A stretch of DNA of 64,000 nucleotides from Pseudoalteromonas xiamenensis (GCF_042431545.1 NZ_JBHLYX010000003.1), one strand, 5' to 3'. Shown: positions 17,548 to 26,886, counted from the first letter of the stretch. Notes: generated from the letters alone by a model not told the origin. Made by a program: numbers and translations.

Positions 17548-20214
17548 ATGTCTGAAGTCACCAAAGTTGACATTGACGCGTTAGAAACCAAAGAATGGTT
17601 ACAAGCGCTGGAGTCGGTAGTAAAAGAAGAAGGTCTAGAGCGTGCTCAATATCTTCTTGAGCAAGTGTTAGAACAAGCTCGCCTTGAAGGCGTTGATATG
17701 CCAACAGGCATCACAACAAACTACGTAAACACGATCCCAGCAGCACAAGAACCTGCGTATCCAGGTGATGTGAATCTAGAACGTCGTATTCGTTCTATCA
17801 TCCGTTGGAACGCAATCATGATCGTATTACGCGCGTCTAAAAAAGAGCTTGAGCTTGGCGGACATATGGCGTCTTACCAATCTTCTGCAGCGTTTTATGA
17901 GATGTGTTTTAACCATTTCTTCCGCGCACCAAATGCGAAAGACGGTGGCGATTTAGTCTACTATCAAGGCCATATTTCGCCGGGTATCTATGCGCGTGCG
18001 TTCGTTGAAGGCCGTTTGACAGAAGCGCAACTAGATAATTTCCGTCAAGAAGTCGATGGCAATGGTCTGCCTTCTTACCCTCACCCGAAGTTAATGCCTG
18101 AGTTTTGGCAATTCCCAACGGTTTCTATGGGCTTAGGTCCAATCTCTGCAATCTACCAAGCGCGTTTCCTTAAATACCTTGATGGTCGTGGAATGAAAGA
18201 CACCTCTGAGCAACGCGTGTATGCGTTCTTAGGTGATGGTGAGATGGATGAGCCAGAATCACGTGGTGCAATTTCATTTGCTGCTCGTGAAAAGCTAGAC
18301 AACCTATGTTTCCTCATTAACTGTAACTTGCAGCGTTTAGATGGTCCTGTTATGGGCAACGGTAAGATCATTCAAGAATTAGAAGGTCTTTTCAAAGGTG
18401 CAGGTTGGAACGTCATTAAAGTTGTTTGGGGCTCTGGTTGGGACAAACTTCTTGCTAAAGACACAACGGGTAAATTGCTACAGCTGATGAATGAAACAGT
18501 GGATGGCGATTACCAAACGTATAAAGCGAAAGACGGTGCGTATGTTCGTAAGCATTTCTTTGGTCGTTATCCGGAAACAGCAGCCCTAGTTGCGGATATG
18601 ACTGACGATGAAATCTTCGCATTGAAACGCGGTGGTCATGAGCCTTCTAAACTTTACGCTGCATTTAAATCAGCGCAAGAAAACAAAGGTCGCCCAACAG
18701 TAATCCTGGCTAAAACGGTAAAAGGTTACGGCATGGGTGCGGCTGCGGAAGGTAAAAACATCGCGCACCAAGTAAAGAAAATGGACATGACTCACGTTGC
18801 GCATTTGCGTTCACGTCTTGGTCTTGATGACCTAGTGTCTGATGATGATTTGGTAAACCTACCTTACTTAACACTTGAGGAAGGTTCAAAAGAGCACGAA
18901 TACTTGCACGCTCGTCGTAACGCGCTTCATGGTTACACTCCACAGCGTCTACCAAACTTCACCGAGTCATTGACATTGCCTGAACTCAGTGATTTTGCGC
19001 CACTGTTGGAAGAGCAAAAACGTGATATATCTTCTACAATGGCATACGTTCGAGCATTAAATATCTTGTTGAAAGACAAGAGTATCGGCAAGAACATTGT
19101 GCCTATTATTGCCGATGAAGCACGTACATTCGGTATGGAAGGTCTATTCCGTCAAATCGGTATTTACAATCCACACGGGCAAAACTACAGCCCAGAAGAC
19201 CGTGATATCGTTTCTTACTACAAAGAAGCAACGTCAGGTCAGGTACTGCAAGAAGGTATCAACGAGCTAGGTGCAATGTCTTCATGGGTAGCGGCGGCGA
19301 CATCATACAGCACGAACAACCTACCAATGATCCCATTCTACATCTACTACTCGATGTTTGGTTTCCAACGTGTCGGCGATATGGCGTGGATGGCGGGCGA
19401 TCAACAAGCTCGTGGCTTCTTACTTGGTGCAACGGCAGGTCGTACAACACTGAACGGCGAAGGTCTACAACACGAAGATGGGCATTCACACATTCAAGCG
19501 GGCACAGTACCAAACTGTATTTCATACGATCCAACGTATGCGTACGAAGTAGCTGTAATCCTGCAAGACGGTATTCGTCGCATGTATGGTCCTGACCAAG
19601 AAAACGTTTTCTATTACCTGACGCTGATGAACGAAAACTATCATCATCCAGCGATGCCAGAAGGTGCGGAAGAAGGTATTCGTAAAGGTATCTACAAGCT
19701 AGAAACGCTTGCTGGAGACAAAGCACAAGTGCAGTTACTTGGCTCAGGCACAATTCTGAATGAAGTCCGTAAAGCAGCACAAATCTTAAGCGAAGAGTAT
19801 GGCATTGGTTCTGATGTGTTCTCGGTTACCTCGTTTAATGAGTTATCTCGTGATGGTTACGCGTGTGAGCGTTTCAACATGTTGAATCCTGAAGCCGAAG
19901 CGCAAGTGCCATATATCACAACAGTGCTTGGTTCTGCGCCTGCGATTGCTGCGACAGATTACATGAAGAGCTATGCTGATCAAGTTCGCGCATTTATGCC
20001 GAGTGAGACATATAAAGTGCTTGGCACAGATGGCTTCGGTCGTTCAGACAGCCGTGAAAACTTACGTCGTCATTTCGAAGTGAACGCAGGTTACGTGGTT
20101 GTCGCAGCGCTCGGTGAACTTGCAAAACTAGGCAAAGTTGAGAAATCGGCAGTGGTTGACGCTATCAAGAAATTTGATATCGACACAACGAAAACTAACC
20201 CTCTGTACGCTTAA
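17548..20214 (+). CDS. aceE: Pyruvate dehydrogenase E1 component
   Basis: Homodimeric thiamine-diphosphate enzyme that decarboxylates pyruvate and reductively acetylates the lipoyl groups of AceF. The product is 888 residues, the usual length for the homodimeric type. The ThDP signature begins at GDGEMDEPESRG (about residues 231-242) and ends near CNLQRLDG...N (about 260-270). Other conserved parts are YYQGHISPGIYARAF and EDGHSHIQAG. The ATG is preceded by AAGGAA. It lies 11 bases before aceF and clearly shares its operon. Confidence 0.98.
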   Translation: MSEVTKVDIDALETKEWLQALESVVKEEGLERAQYLLEQVLEQARLEGVDMPTGITTNYVNTIPAAQEPAYPGDVNLERRIRSIIRWNAIMIVLRASKKELELGGHMASYQSSAAFYEMCFNHFFRAPNAKDGGDLVYYQGHISPGIYARAFVEGRLTEAQLDNFRQEVDGNGLPSYPHPKLMPEFWQFPTVSMGLGPISAIYQARFLKYLDGRGMKDTSEQRVYAFLGDGEMDEPESRGAISFAAREKLDNLCFLINCNLQRLDGPVMGNGKIIQELEGLFKGAGWNVIKVVWGSGWDKLLAKDTTGKLLQLMNETVDGDYQTYKAKDGAYVRKHFFGRYPETAALVADMTDDEIFALKRGGHEPSKLYAAFKSAQENKGRPTVILAKTVKGYGMGAAAEGKNIAHQVKKMDMTHVAHLRSRLGLDDLVSDDDLVNLPYLTLEEGSKEHEYLHARRNALHGYTPQRLPNFTESLTLPELSDFAPLLEEQKRDISSTMAYVRALNILLKDKSIGKNIVPIIADEARTFGMEGLFRQIGIYNPHGQNYSPEDRDIVSYYKEATSGQVLQEGINELGAMSSWVAAATSYSTNNLPMIPFYIYYSMFGFQRVGDMAWMAGDQQARGFLLGATAGRTTLNGEGLQHEDGHSHIQAGTVPNCISYDPTYAYEVAVILQDGIRRMYGPDQENVFYYLTLMNENYHHPAMPEGAEEGIRKGIYKLETLAGDKAQVQLLGSGTILNEVRKAAQILSEEYGIGSDVFSVTSFNELSRDGYACERFNMLNPEAEAQVPYITTVLGSAPAIAATDYMKSYADQVRAFMPSETYKVLGTDGFGRSDSRENLRRHFEVNAGYVVVAALGELAKLGKVEKSAVVDAIKKFDIDTTKTNPLYA

Positions 20215-20225
20215 TAGGAGAGATC

Positions 20226-22127
20226 ATGGCTATTGAAATTCATGTTCCAGATATTGGTGCTGATGAAGTAGAAGTTACCGAGATCTTGGTACAAGTGGGT
20301 GATTCAGTAGAAGTGGATCAATCACTTATCACTGTTGAAGGTGATAAAGCTTCAATGGAAGTACCTGCTTCACAAGCCGGTGTTGTAAAAGAGATCAAAA
20401 TCGCTGTTGGTGACAAAGTTGCGACAGGTACATTGATCATGGTGTTTGACACGGATGCACAAGCGGCACCTGTGTCTGCTCCTTCAGTAGAAGCGGAAGC
20501 GGCTCCCGCTCCAGTTGTTTCAGCAGCAAGTGAACTGAAAGACGTATTCGTGCCTGATATCGGTGGCGATGAAGTTGAAGTGACAGAAGTTTTGGTTTCA
20601 ATCGGTGACGTGGTGACGGAAGAACAGTCATTAATCACGGTTGAAGGCGATAAAGCGTCAATGGAAGTACCAGCTCCATTTGCTGGTACGGTTGTCGATA
20701 TCAAAGTGGCAGCGGGCGCGAAAGTGTCTACTGGCAGCTTAGTGTTTGTGTTTGAAGTTGCAGGCTCTGCGCCAGCGGCCTCAGCAGCACCAGCGTCAAC
20801 TCCAGCTCCAGTAGCGGCGCCAGCGGTTGCTGTATCTGCTGCAAAAGACGTATTTGTACCAGATATCGGTGGCGACCAAGTTGAAGTCACTGAAATTATG
20901 GTTGCAGTCGGTGATGTCGTTGCTGAAGAACAATCGTTACTGACAGTTGAAGGCGATAAAGCGTCAATGGAAGTACCAGCACCTTTCGCTGGTACAGTTA
21001 AAGAAATCAAAGTGGCAGCTGGCGATAAAGTTGGCACGGGTTCATTGATTTTCGTTTTCGAAACGCAATCAGCGGCACCAGTTGCAGCGCCAGTTCAAGC
21101 AGCTGCGCCTTCCACGGTAACTCCAGCTAAAGCAGCACAAGTTGCAGCAGCATCGGCGCCAGCCGCGAAAGAAGAGTTTGAAGTGAACTCGGACTACGCA
21201 CATGCGTCACCAGTTGTTCGTCGTCTTGCGCGCGAGTTTGGTGTAAATCTTGCGCGTGTAAAAGGCTCAGGCCGCAAAGGTCGTGTCGTTAAAGAAGACG
21301 TGCAAAACTACGTGAAAGAGCTAGTGAAAAAAGTCGAGTCAGGGCAAATCAGTACAGCATCTGCTGGTGGTGATAACTCAGGCTTGAACTTGATCCCATG
21401 GCCAAAAGTGGATTTCAGCAAGTTTGGTGAAGTGGAAGAGAAAAAACTTTCACGCATCCAAAAATTGTCTGGTGCAAACTTACACCGTAACTGGGTTCAC
21501 ATTCCACACGTAACGCAATTTGACGAAGCGGACATCACGGCACTTGAAGATTTCCGTAAAGAGCAAAACGTGCTTGCTGAGAAGAAAAAACTTGGCGTTA
21601 AAATCACTCCACTTGTGTTTGTGATGAAAGCTGCAGCGAAAGCTCTTGAGGAATTCCCAACGTTTAACTCATCACTTTCAGCAGACGGTGAGAGCTTGAT
21701 CCTGAAGAAATACGTTCACATTGGTATTGCGGTCGACACACCAAATGGTTTAGTTGTACCGGTCGTTCGTGATGTGAACAAGAAGGGGATCATGGAGCTT
21801 TCAAGCGAGCTGATGGAAATTTCTAAGAAAGCGCGCGAAGGTAAACTCACTGCATCAGATATGCAGGGTGGTTGTTTTACTATTTCAAGCCTAGGTGGTA
21901 TCGGTGGCACGGCATTTACGCCAATCGTCAATGCACCAGAAGTAGCAATCTTAGGCGTATCTAAATCGGACATCAAACCGAAGTGGAATGGTAAAGAGTT
22001 CGAACCTCGTTTAATGGTGCCATTAAGCTGTTCATACGACCATCGTGTCATTGACGGTGCGCTTGCCGCTCGCTTCACTGCGACCCTAGCAAGTTACCTC
22101 AGCGACATCCGCCAACTGGTGATGTAA
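20226..22127 (+). CDS. aceF: Dihydrolipoyllysine acetyltransferase (PDH E2)
   Basis: Core of the pyruvate dehydrogenase complex; it transfers acetyl groups from lipoamide to CoA. The product is 633 residues: three lipoyl domains (about 1-78, 107-184 and 209-286, each with the lipoylated lysine in VEGDKASMEVPA), Ala/Pro-rich linkers, a peripheral-subunit-binding domain (about 325-360, SPVVRRLAREFGVNL), and the catalytic domain with DHRVIDG near residue 606. Three lipoyl domains match E. coli AceF. Parts of lipoyl domains 2 and 3 are identical at the DNA level (see repeat). Confidence 0.98.
   Translation: MAIEIHVPDIGADEVEVTEILVQVGDSVEVDQSLITVEGDKASMEVPASQAGVVKEIKIAVGDKVATGTLIMVFDTDAQAAPVSAPSVEAEAAPAPVVSAASELKDVFVPDIGGDEVEVTEVLVSIGDVVTEEQSLITVEGDKASMEVPAPFAGTVVDIKVAAGAKVSTGSLVFVFEVAGSAPAASAAPASTPAPVAAPAVAVSAAKDVFVPDIGGDQVEVTEIMVAVGDVVAEEQSLLTVEGDKASMEVPAPFAGTVKEIKVAAGDKVGTGSLIFVFETQSAAPVAAPVQAAAPSTVTPAKAAQVAAASAPAAKEEFEVNSDYAHASPVVRRLAREFGVNLARVKGSGRKGRVVKEDVQNYVKELVKKVESGQISTASAGGDNSGLNLIPWPKVDFSKFGEVEEKKLSRIQKLSGANLHRNWVHIPHVTQFDEADITALEDFRKEQNVLAEKKKLGVKITPLVFVMKAAAKALEEFPTFNSSLSADGESLILKKYVHIGIAVDTPNGLVVPVVRDVNKKGIMELSSELMEISKKAREGKLTASDMQGGCFTISSLGGIGGTAFTPIVNAPEVAILGVSKSDIKPKWNGKEFEPRLMVPLSCSYDHRVIDGALAARFTATLASYLSDIRQLVM
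20640..20980 (+). repeat. 35-base direct repeat inside aceF lipoyl domains 2 and 3
   Basis: The copies at 20640-20674 and 20946-20980 are identical over 35 bases and lie 306 bases apart, around the lipoyl-lysine codons. The first lipoyl domain is similar but not identical. The coordinates cover both copies and the DNA between. Recombination between them would delete exactly one lipoyl domain in frame. Confidence 0.8.
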
Positions 22128-22133
22128 TTTATT

Positions 22134-22158
22134 GTCCCGCCTAATATTTAGGCGGGAC
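22134..22158 (+). terminator. Hairpin after aceF
   Basis: Perfect 11-base arms (22134-22144 and 22148-22158) around a 3-base loop, seven bases after the aceF stop codon, followed only by TTTAG. It probably ends part of the aceEF transcripts and lets lpdA be expressed partly on its own. Confidence 0.6.
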
Positions 22159-22209
22159 TTTAGTATGTGCCAGTGTTACACTTGCGCACACAAAATGATA
22201 AACAAGCTT

Positions 22210-22245
22210 GCTAAGTTTGCTTGCGTGTTAAAACACAAACTTAGC
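22210..22245 (+). promoter_or_regulatory. Long inverted repeat upstream of lpdA
   Basis: GCTAAGTTTG (22210-22219) and CAAACTTAGC (22236-22245) are perfect 10-base arms; inside them GTGTT and AACAC extend the hairpin, leaving a 5-base bulge on one side. It lies 77 bases before the lpdA start. It has no T-run, so it is either an operator or an mRNA structure. Confidence 0.5.
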
Positions 22246-22321
22246 CGGCATTTTTGGCTGCGACACTCGCGAAACTGCATGTGCGAGCATAGTCCCGTTC
22301 AATCTTAGTTAAGGTAATAAC

Positions 22322-23743
22322 ATGAGCAACGAAATCAAAACTCAAGTTGTAGTACTAGGCGGTGGTCCTGGTGGTTATTCAGCAGCATTCCGTGCTGCGG
22401 ATTTAGGTTTAGAAGTAACCTTAGTAGAATCTCGTAACACGCTAGGTGGTGTGTGCTTAAACGTAGGTTGTATTCCTTCTAAAGCTCTACTACACGTTGC
22501 TAAAGTAATCGACGATGCTAGCGAAATGGCTCACCACGGTGTGACATTCGGTGCACCACAAATCGATTTAGATAAAATCCGTTCTTGGAAAGAGTCAGTG
22601 ATCGGCCAATTAACTGGTGGTCTTGCTGGTATGGCGAAAATGCGTAAAGTGAAAGTAGTAAATGGCTACGGTAAATTCACTGGCGCTAACACCATTGCTG
22701 TTGAAGGTGCAGATGGCACATCAACAATCACGTTTGATAACGCAATTATCGCAGCGGGTTCTCAACCTGTAAGCCTACCGTTCATCCCACAAGACGAGCG
22801 CATCATTGACTCAACTGGCGCACTTGAGCTTCAAGATGTCCCTGGAAAGCTACTTGTCTTAGGTGGCGGTATTATCGGTCTAGAGATGGGTACTGTTTAC
22901 CGTGCACTAGGTTCACAAATCGACGTAGTTGAATTTGCTGATCAACTAGTACCTGCAGCTGACAAAGACATCATCAAAGTTTACCAAAAATACGTGAGCG
23001 ACAAGTTCAACGTAATGCTTTCTACAAAAGTAGTGGCTGTTGAAGCAAAAGAAGATGGTATCTACGTATCATTCGAAGGCAAGCAAGCTCCAGAAGGTCA
23101 AGTACGTTATGACAAAGTATTGGTTGCTGTTGGCCGTACGCCAAACGGTAAACTAATCGACGCTGAAAAAGCGGGTGTTGCGGTTGATGAGCGTGGCTTT
23201 ATCAACACAGATAAGCAACTACGTACAAACGTAAACCACATCTTCGCAATCGGGGACGTTATCGGTCAACCAATGCTTGCGCACAAAGCGGTTCACGAAG
23301 GTCACGTTGCGGCAGAAGTTATCTCTGGTCAGAAACACTTCTTCGATCCTAAGTGCATTCCTTCAATCGCTTATACAGACCCAGAAATCGCATGGGTTGG
23401 TGTGACTGAGAAAGAAGCAAAAGAGAAAGGCCTAAGCATCGAAACGGCTGTGTTCCCATGGGCAGCGTCAGGCCGTGCTATTGCTTCTGCACGTACTGAA
23501 GGTCAAACTAAGCTAATCTTTGATAAAGACTCAGGTCGTATCATCGGTGGTGCGATGGTTGGTATCAACGCAGGCGAAATGCTTGGCGAAATCTGTTTAG
23601 CAGTAGAGATGGGTGCAGACGGTGAAGACATCGCGCTAACTATCCACGCTCACCCAACGCTAAATGAGTCAATCGGCCTAGCAGCGGAAATTTTTGAAGG
23701 TTCAATCACTGACCTTCCAAACAAAAAAGCGAAGAAAAAGTAA
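22322..23743 (+). CDS. lpdA: Dihydrolipoyl dehydrogenase (E3)
   Basis: FAD-dependent disulfide oxidoreductase that reoxidises dihydrolipoamide in the pyruvate and 2-oxoglutarate dehydrogenase complexes and the glycine cleavage system. The product is 473 residues: FAD-binding GGGPGGYSAAF near 13-23, redox-active CLNVGC near 45-50, NAD-binding GGGIIGLEMG near 181-190, and the catalytic HAHPTLNE near 444-451. The start is an ATG preceded by AAGGTAATAAC. It is separated from aceF by 194 bases carrying two hairpins. Confidence 0.98.
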   Translation: MSNEIKTQVVVLGGGPGGYSAAFRAADLGLEVTLVESRNTLGGVCLNVGCIPSKALLHVAKVIDDASEMAHHGVTFGAPQIDLDKIRSWKESVIGQLTGGLAGMAKMRKVKVVNGYGKFTGANTIAVEGADGTSTITFDNAIIAAGSQPVSLPFIPQDERIIDSTGALELQDVPGKLLVLGGGIIGLEMGTVYRALGSQIDVVEFADQLVPAADKDIIKVYQKYVSDKFNVMLSTKVVAVEAKEDGIYVSFEGKQAPEGQVRYDKVLVAVGRTPNGKLIDAEKAGVAVDERGFINTDKQLRTNVNHIFAIGDVIGQPMLAHKAVHEGHVAAEVISGQKHFFDPKCIPSIAYTDPEIAWVGVTEKEAKEKGLSIETAVFPWAASGRAIASARTEGQTKLIFDKDSGRIIGGAMVGINAGEMLGEICLAVEMGADGEDIALTIHAHPTLNESIGLAAEIFEGSITDLPNKKAKKK

Positions 23744-23762
23744 TTATCTAAGCTGATTTGAT

Positions 23763-23792
23763 AAAAAAGCGAGACTAGGTCTCGCTTTTTTT
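23763..23792 (+). terminator. Terminator after lpdA
   Basis: GCGAGAC and GTCTCGC arms (23769-23785) around a 3-base loop, preceded by A6 and followed by seven T. A strong intrinsic terminator ending the PDH gene group. Confidence 0.92.
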
Positions 23793-23869
23793 ATGCCCAA
23801 ACGAGAGAAACGTGTTGAAGGTTCCGAATGGAGTTTGAGCACCATATTTAAGGACAGTTACGAAATGAA

Positions 23870-24097
23870 TCACTTAAGTGAGAGATTCTCTTTCGTGGTT
23901 TTTGCAAACACATTGAAATAAACAAAGCGTTTTAAAAGCGCGTTACCACCAAGTATGAAAATGGACAGTGGCGCATAGAAAAAGATAATCATATAAAGAA
24001 AAAACGTGGATCCAATTTGTTCAAACTCGGCAAATGTCACCAATGCGCTTAGTAAGATGAGTACTGCAGCAAATGCTCTAAACAAATATTCCCTCAT
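23870..24097 (-). CDS. Small two-helix membrane protein, unknown
   Basis: A 75-residue hypothetical protein I do not recognise. Two hydrophobic segments are evident (about residues 5-24 and 31-50), with basic residues at the N-terminus and in the C-terminal tail. The ATG at 24097 has a good AGGAAG 4 bases upstream, which is the main reason to believe it is real. It stands alone between the lpdA terminator and the SbtA-like permease gene on the same strand, about 160 bases downstream of that gene. Confidence 0.6.
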   Translation of the reverse strand: MREYLFRAFAAVLILLSALVTFAEFEQIGSTFFLYMIIFFYAPLSIFILGGNALLKRFVYFNVFAKTTKENLSLK

Positions 24098-24260
24098 TGA
24101 ACTTCCTATTTAGTAATGAAATTAGGTACTTGTTGAGTTTATCATTGGTTTAGACAGTTTGAATAGTTATTTGTTTTGCTTATTAGTTGTGCTGGATTCG
24201 ATATTTTTGTGAAGTGAAAGCGATTGAAGGATATCAATCGCTTTGGCTGACAATGGGGTT

Positions 24261-25211
24261 TTAGGAAGCAAATAACAGCGTCATTTGATGATACAGACCA
24301 ATCCCGATGATGACGTTGAATGGAAATGTGAGCCCAAGTGAGCTTAGCATAGCCAAACCGATATCAGCCTGTGGGATCGCCGCTTTTATCGCAGCAGGAG
24401 CCGCTATATAAGAGGCACTGGCAAGTAGAGCAGCTAAAACCACAATAGAGCCTTGTTCTAAGCCTAACATCATCCCAACAAATACTCCGATTGAACCGAG
24501 AATACTTGGCACTGTTAGAGCGAATAGAACGAGGCGCCATTGGTGCCAAGGCATAGGGCGTAGCGTGCGAGCAGCCGTTATCCCCATTTCAAGTAGGAAC
24601 AGTGCTAACACAACTTTGAAGCTTGAGGTCAATAGACTAGTGACTTGCGATCCTTGCTGTGTACCGTACATCATACCGATGACCACACCTCCAACGAGCA
24701 AAATGACGCTCTTGTTGGTCAGCGTTTCGTGCCACAGTGCTTTTAGAGATGGCTGCTTCTGAGTGCCTTCCTGGGTTTCAAAGCGACGGAAGAGTAAAAG
24801 GCCAACAATGATGGCAGGGAGCTCGAGCATGACAAGATACAGTGTGACTTCTGGACCCACCGTTAGATTTTGACTTTCGGCAAATGCTAAAGCGACAGCA
24901 AATGTTCCTGCACTCACCGAACCATAATGTGCCGCAATACTCGCACTATTGGCAACGGACAAGCCAATAACATGTTTTAGGAAAGGATAAAGGGTTAATG
25001 GAATAAGCGCGCCAAGTGCTGCGACGGTAGCCATTTCAGGCAGTAACCGCCACTCTAAATTGCCATGGAGCACCATGCCGCCTTTTAATCCAATTGTGAG
25101 CATTAAAAGTAAGCTGAGCGTTTCATATGTCGCTTTGGGAATGGCTAAATCAGAGCGAAGTAATCCGGCTAATAAACCGAGCACAAAAAACATAACCACG
25201 ATATCTGGCAT
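24261..25211 (-). CDS. SbtA-like sodium-dependent bicarbonate permease family protein
   Basis: Member of the DUF897/SbtA family; the founding cyanobacterial member is a sodium-bicarbonate symporter. The 316-residue product is almost wholly hydrophobic, with about ten membrane segments in two inverted halves. The conserved segments ASIAAHYGSVSAGTFAVAL (about 102-120) and SASYIAAPAAIKAAIPQAD (near the C-terminus) fit the family. I chose the ATG at 25211 with GAGG upstream over a 19-codon longer frame. It is divergent from a LysR regulator, which probably controls it. Substrate specificity in this host is inferred from the family only. Confidence 0.85.
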   Translation of the reverse strand: MPDIVVMFFVLGLLAGLLRSDLAIPKATYETLSLLLMLTIGLKGGMVLHGNLEWRLLPEMATVAALGALIPLTLYPFLKHVIGLSVANSASIAAHYGSVSAGTFAVALAFAESQNLTVGPEVTLYLVMLELPAIIVGLLLFRRFETQEGTQKQPSLKALWHETLTNKSVILLVGGVVIGMMYGTQQGSQVTSLLTSSFKVVLALFLLEMGITAARTLRPMPWHQWRLVLFALTVPSILGSIGVFVGMMLGLEQGSIVVLAALLASASYIAAPAAIKAAIPQADIGLAMLSSLGLTFPFNVIIGIGLYHQMTLLFAS

Positions 25212-25293
25212 GACAACCTCATAGTTTGACTGAATTGAGCTTAGTCTAACGAATTCAATGTATAGCAAATAATAAAATGATTGGTATAGTTAT

Positions 25294-25309
25294 ATAGATA
25301 ATTATCTAT
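25294..25309 (+). promoter_or_regulatory. 16-base perfect palindrome before the LysR start
   Basis: ATAGATAATTATCTAT is self-complementary and ends 9 bases before the LysR gene's start codon. Its place in the permease-LysR intergenic region makes it a candidate regulator-binding site. It is AT-rich, so chance cannot be excluded. Confidence 0.4.
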
Positions 25310-25318
25310 GAGGTGGAA

Positions 25319-26272
25319 ATGGATCTCAGGCATCTTTCTTTTCGTTTGTTGGAAGTCTTTATGTGCGTGGTACAAACTGGGTCGATAAGTGAAACAGCAC
25401 GAAGATTACATCTTACTCAACCAACCGTCTCTTTGCAGATAAAACGGCTGACAGAAACCGTTGGTGAGCAACTGTTTTACACTCAGCATCAACGTTTAAT
25501 GACAACGGAAGCGGGTCTCGAACTATTTAGAACGTGTTTACAGGTTTTTGAACAATTCGATGATTATCAACGTTATTTGAAAGAAATTCAGGGTGGAGAG
25601 CGGGGGCATTGTCGCATAGCAATGGTAAATACCGCGCAGTACATATTGCCCAAACTACTCGGTCCATTTAGTCTCGAGCATCCGAATGTCGATATGAAAG
25701 TGGAAATCGGCAATCGAGAACAAGTACTCGCTCGTTTTGAACGGGCGGAGGATGATTTGTATGTATTTAGTCATCCCCCCTCACTTGAACATGCCTTGGC
25801 CGGGCGCTTTTTACAAAACCCATTAGTGCTTTTAGCACCTGCACATCATCCGCTGGCAGCGCTTTCACAAGTATCCTTAAGCGATATTGTGCAATATCGC
25901 TTTTTGCTCAGAGAACCCGGTTCAGCGACTAGAATGCTATTTGATAGCGCGCTACAAAGTCGAGGATTAGTTCTTTCAGACAGTATTCAAATGGCGAGCA
26001 ATGAGGCGATTCGTGTCGCGGTCAGTGCAGGAATGGGAATTGCGGTGTTATCACGACATGTTATTCCGGCTCAAGATACTACGTTAAAAATTATACCTAT
26101 CAAAGATTTAGAACTTGCGAGTCATTGGTATTTTATTGTACGTACAGATAGACATATTGCTCACGCAGCAAAACATTTCTTGCGCTTTGCGCAGATGAAT
26201 TTGGAAAACTACTTGGACAAAACATGGGTCAGAAATGGCTTAAACGAATTGAATCAAGCTTTGTCGAAGTGA
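25319..26272 (+). CDS. LysR-family transcriptional regulator
   Basis: Regulator with an N-terminal winged helix (about residues 5-62, with GSISETARRLHLTQPTVSLQIKRL as recognition region; in the CysB/CbbR/CmpR-like group) and a C-terminal periplasmic-binding-like effector domain (about 90-300). The product is 317 residues. The start chosen is the ATG at 25319, which has GAGG 5 bases upstream; an in-frame GTG lies 6 bases earlier. It is divergent from the SbtA-like permease gene, which by analogy to CmpR/CcmR systems is its likely target. Confidence 0.9.
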   Translation: MDLRHLSFRLLEVFMCVVQTGSISETARRLHLTQPTVSLQIKRLTETVGEQLFYTQHQRLMTTEAGLELFRTCLQVFEQFDDYQRYLKEIQGGERGHCRIAMVNTAQYILPKLLGPFSLEHPNVDMKVEIGNREQVLARFERAEDDLYVFSHPPSLEHALAGRFLQNPLVLLAPAHHPLAALSQVSLSDIVQYRFLLREPGSATRMLFDSALQSRGLVLSDSIQMASNEAIRVAVSAGMGIAVLSRHVIPAQDTTLKIIPIKDLELASHWYFIVRTDRHIAHAAKHFLRFAQMNLENYLDKTWVRNGLNELNQALSK

Positions 26273-26343
26273 CGTTCTCTGTTGCTCATTGCTAAGAGAA
26301 CGTCCTTTGGACTTGCACTTTACACTAAGGCAGTAAAACGCAA

Positions 26344-26886
26344 CTAATCGATTAAAGGTTTGGTGTAGTACACCACTTCTGTTTGCCAAGTTGGATCGGT
26401 ATGTATGTCTTGCTTAACAAAATGCATGCCTAGCTTCTTCATGACTGCAATGGAACCAATGTTATCTACTGCTGCGACAGCGCTAAATGACTTTAATTCA
26501 TTTAATTTTTCGATATGGGTCGCGACGTGCAAAGCCGCTTCAGTAGCGTAACCTTGCTCCCAAGTCGTTTGTTTAAAACGCCAGCCAAGTTCCATGTCGG
26601 TGTCGTCTCGTTCTTCAGTGAAATAGAACATTGGACGAACCAAAATCCAACCAATAAATTCATGCTCTTCTTTGGTTGCAACATGCCAAAGACCCCAGCC
26701 TTTTTCTTCATTATGAAAAGACGCAATTCTTGGTAAAAAGCGATTGTGAATATCTTCCATGGAGGTTGGTACCCCACCATTTAGGTATTGCATCACCGAA
26801 GGGTCTTGGTCCAACTCAAACAGAAGCTGTGCATCATCTGGGGTGATCATTCGATACATGAGACGCGCGGAAGGTGTAATTTTCAT
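26344..26886 (-). CDS. GNAT family N-acetyltransferase (RimJ/RimL type)
   Basis: 180-residue acetyltransferase of the RimJ/RimL-like GNAT group (Acetyltransf_3). Conserved parts are the N-terminal RMITPDDAQLLFEL, the ELGWRFKQTTWEQGYATEA segment (motif A, acetyl-CoA loop; about 100-120) and the C-terminal NIGSIAVMKKLGMHFV. The substrate is unknown; family members acetylate protein N-termini, antibiotics or small amines. It stands alone, divergent from tapT by about 70 bases. Confidence 0.85.
   Translation of the reverse strand: MKITPSARLMYRMITPDDAQLLFELDQDPSVMQYLNGGVPTSMEDIHNRFLPRIASFHNEEKGWGLWHVATKEEHEFIGWILVRPMFYFTEERDDTDMELGWRFKQTTWEQGYATEAALHVATHIEKLNELKSFSAVAAVDNIGSIAVMKKLGMHFVKQDIHTDPTWQTEVVYYTKPLID

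Noticed and set aside
19259..19780. A 173-codon minus-strand open frame within aceE
   Set aside because: It is opposite a highly conserved enzyme gene and shows no domain or start signal.
20318..21037. A 239-codon minus-strand open frame within aceF
   Set aside because: It is the antisense of the repetitive lipoyl domains; its Ser/Thr/Ala-rich translation mirrors the coding strand's Ala/Val/Glu bias.
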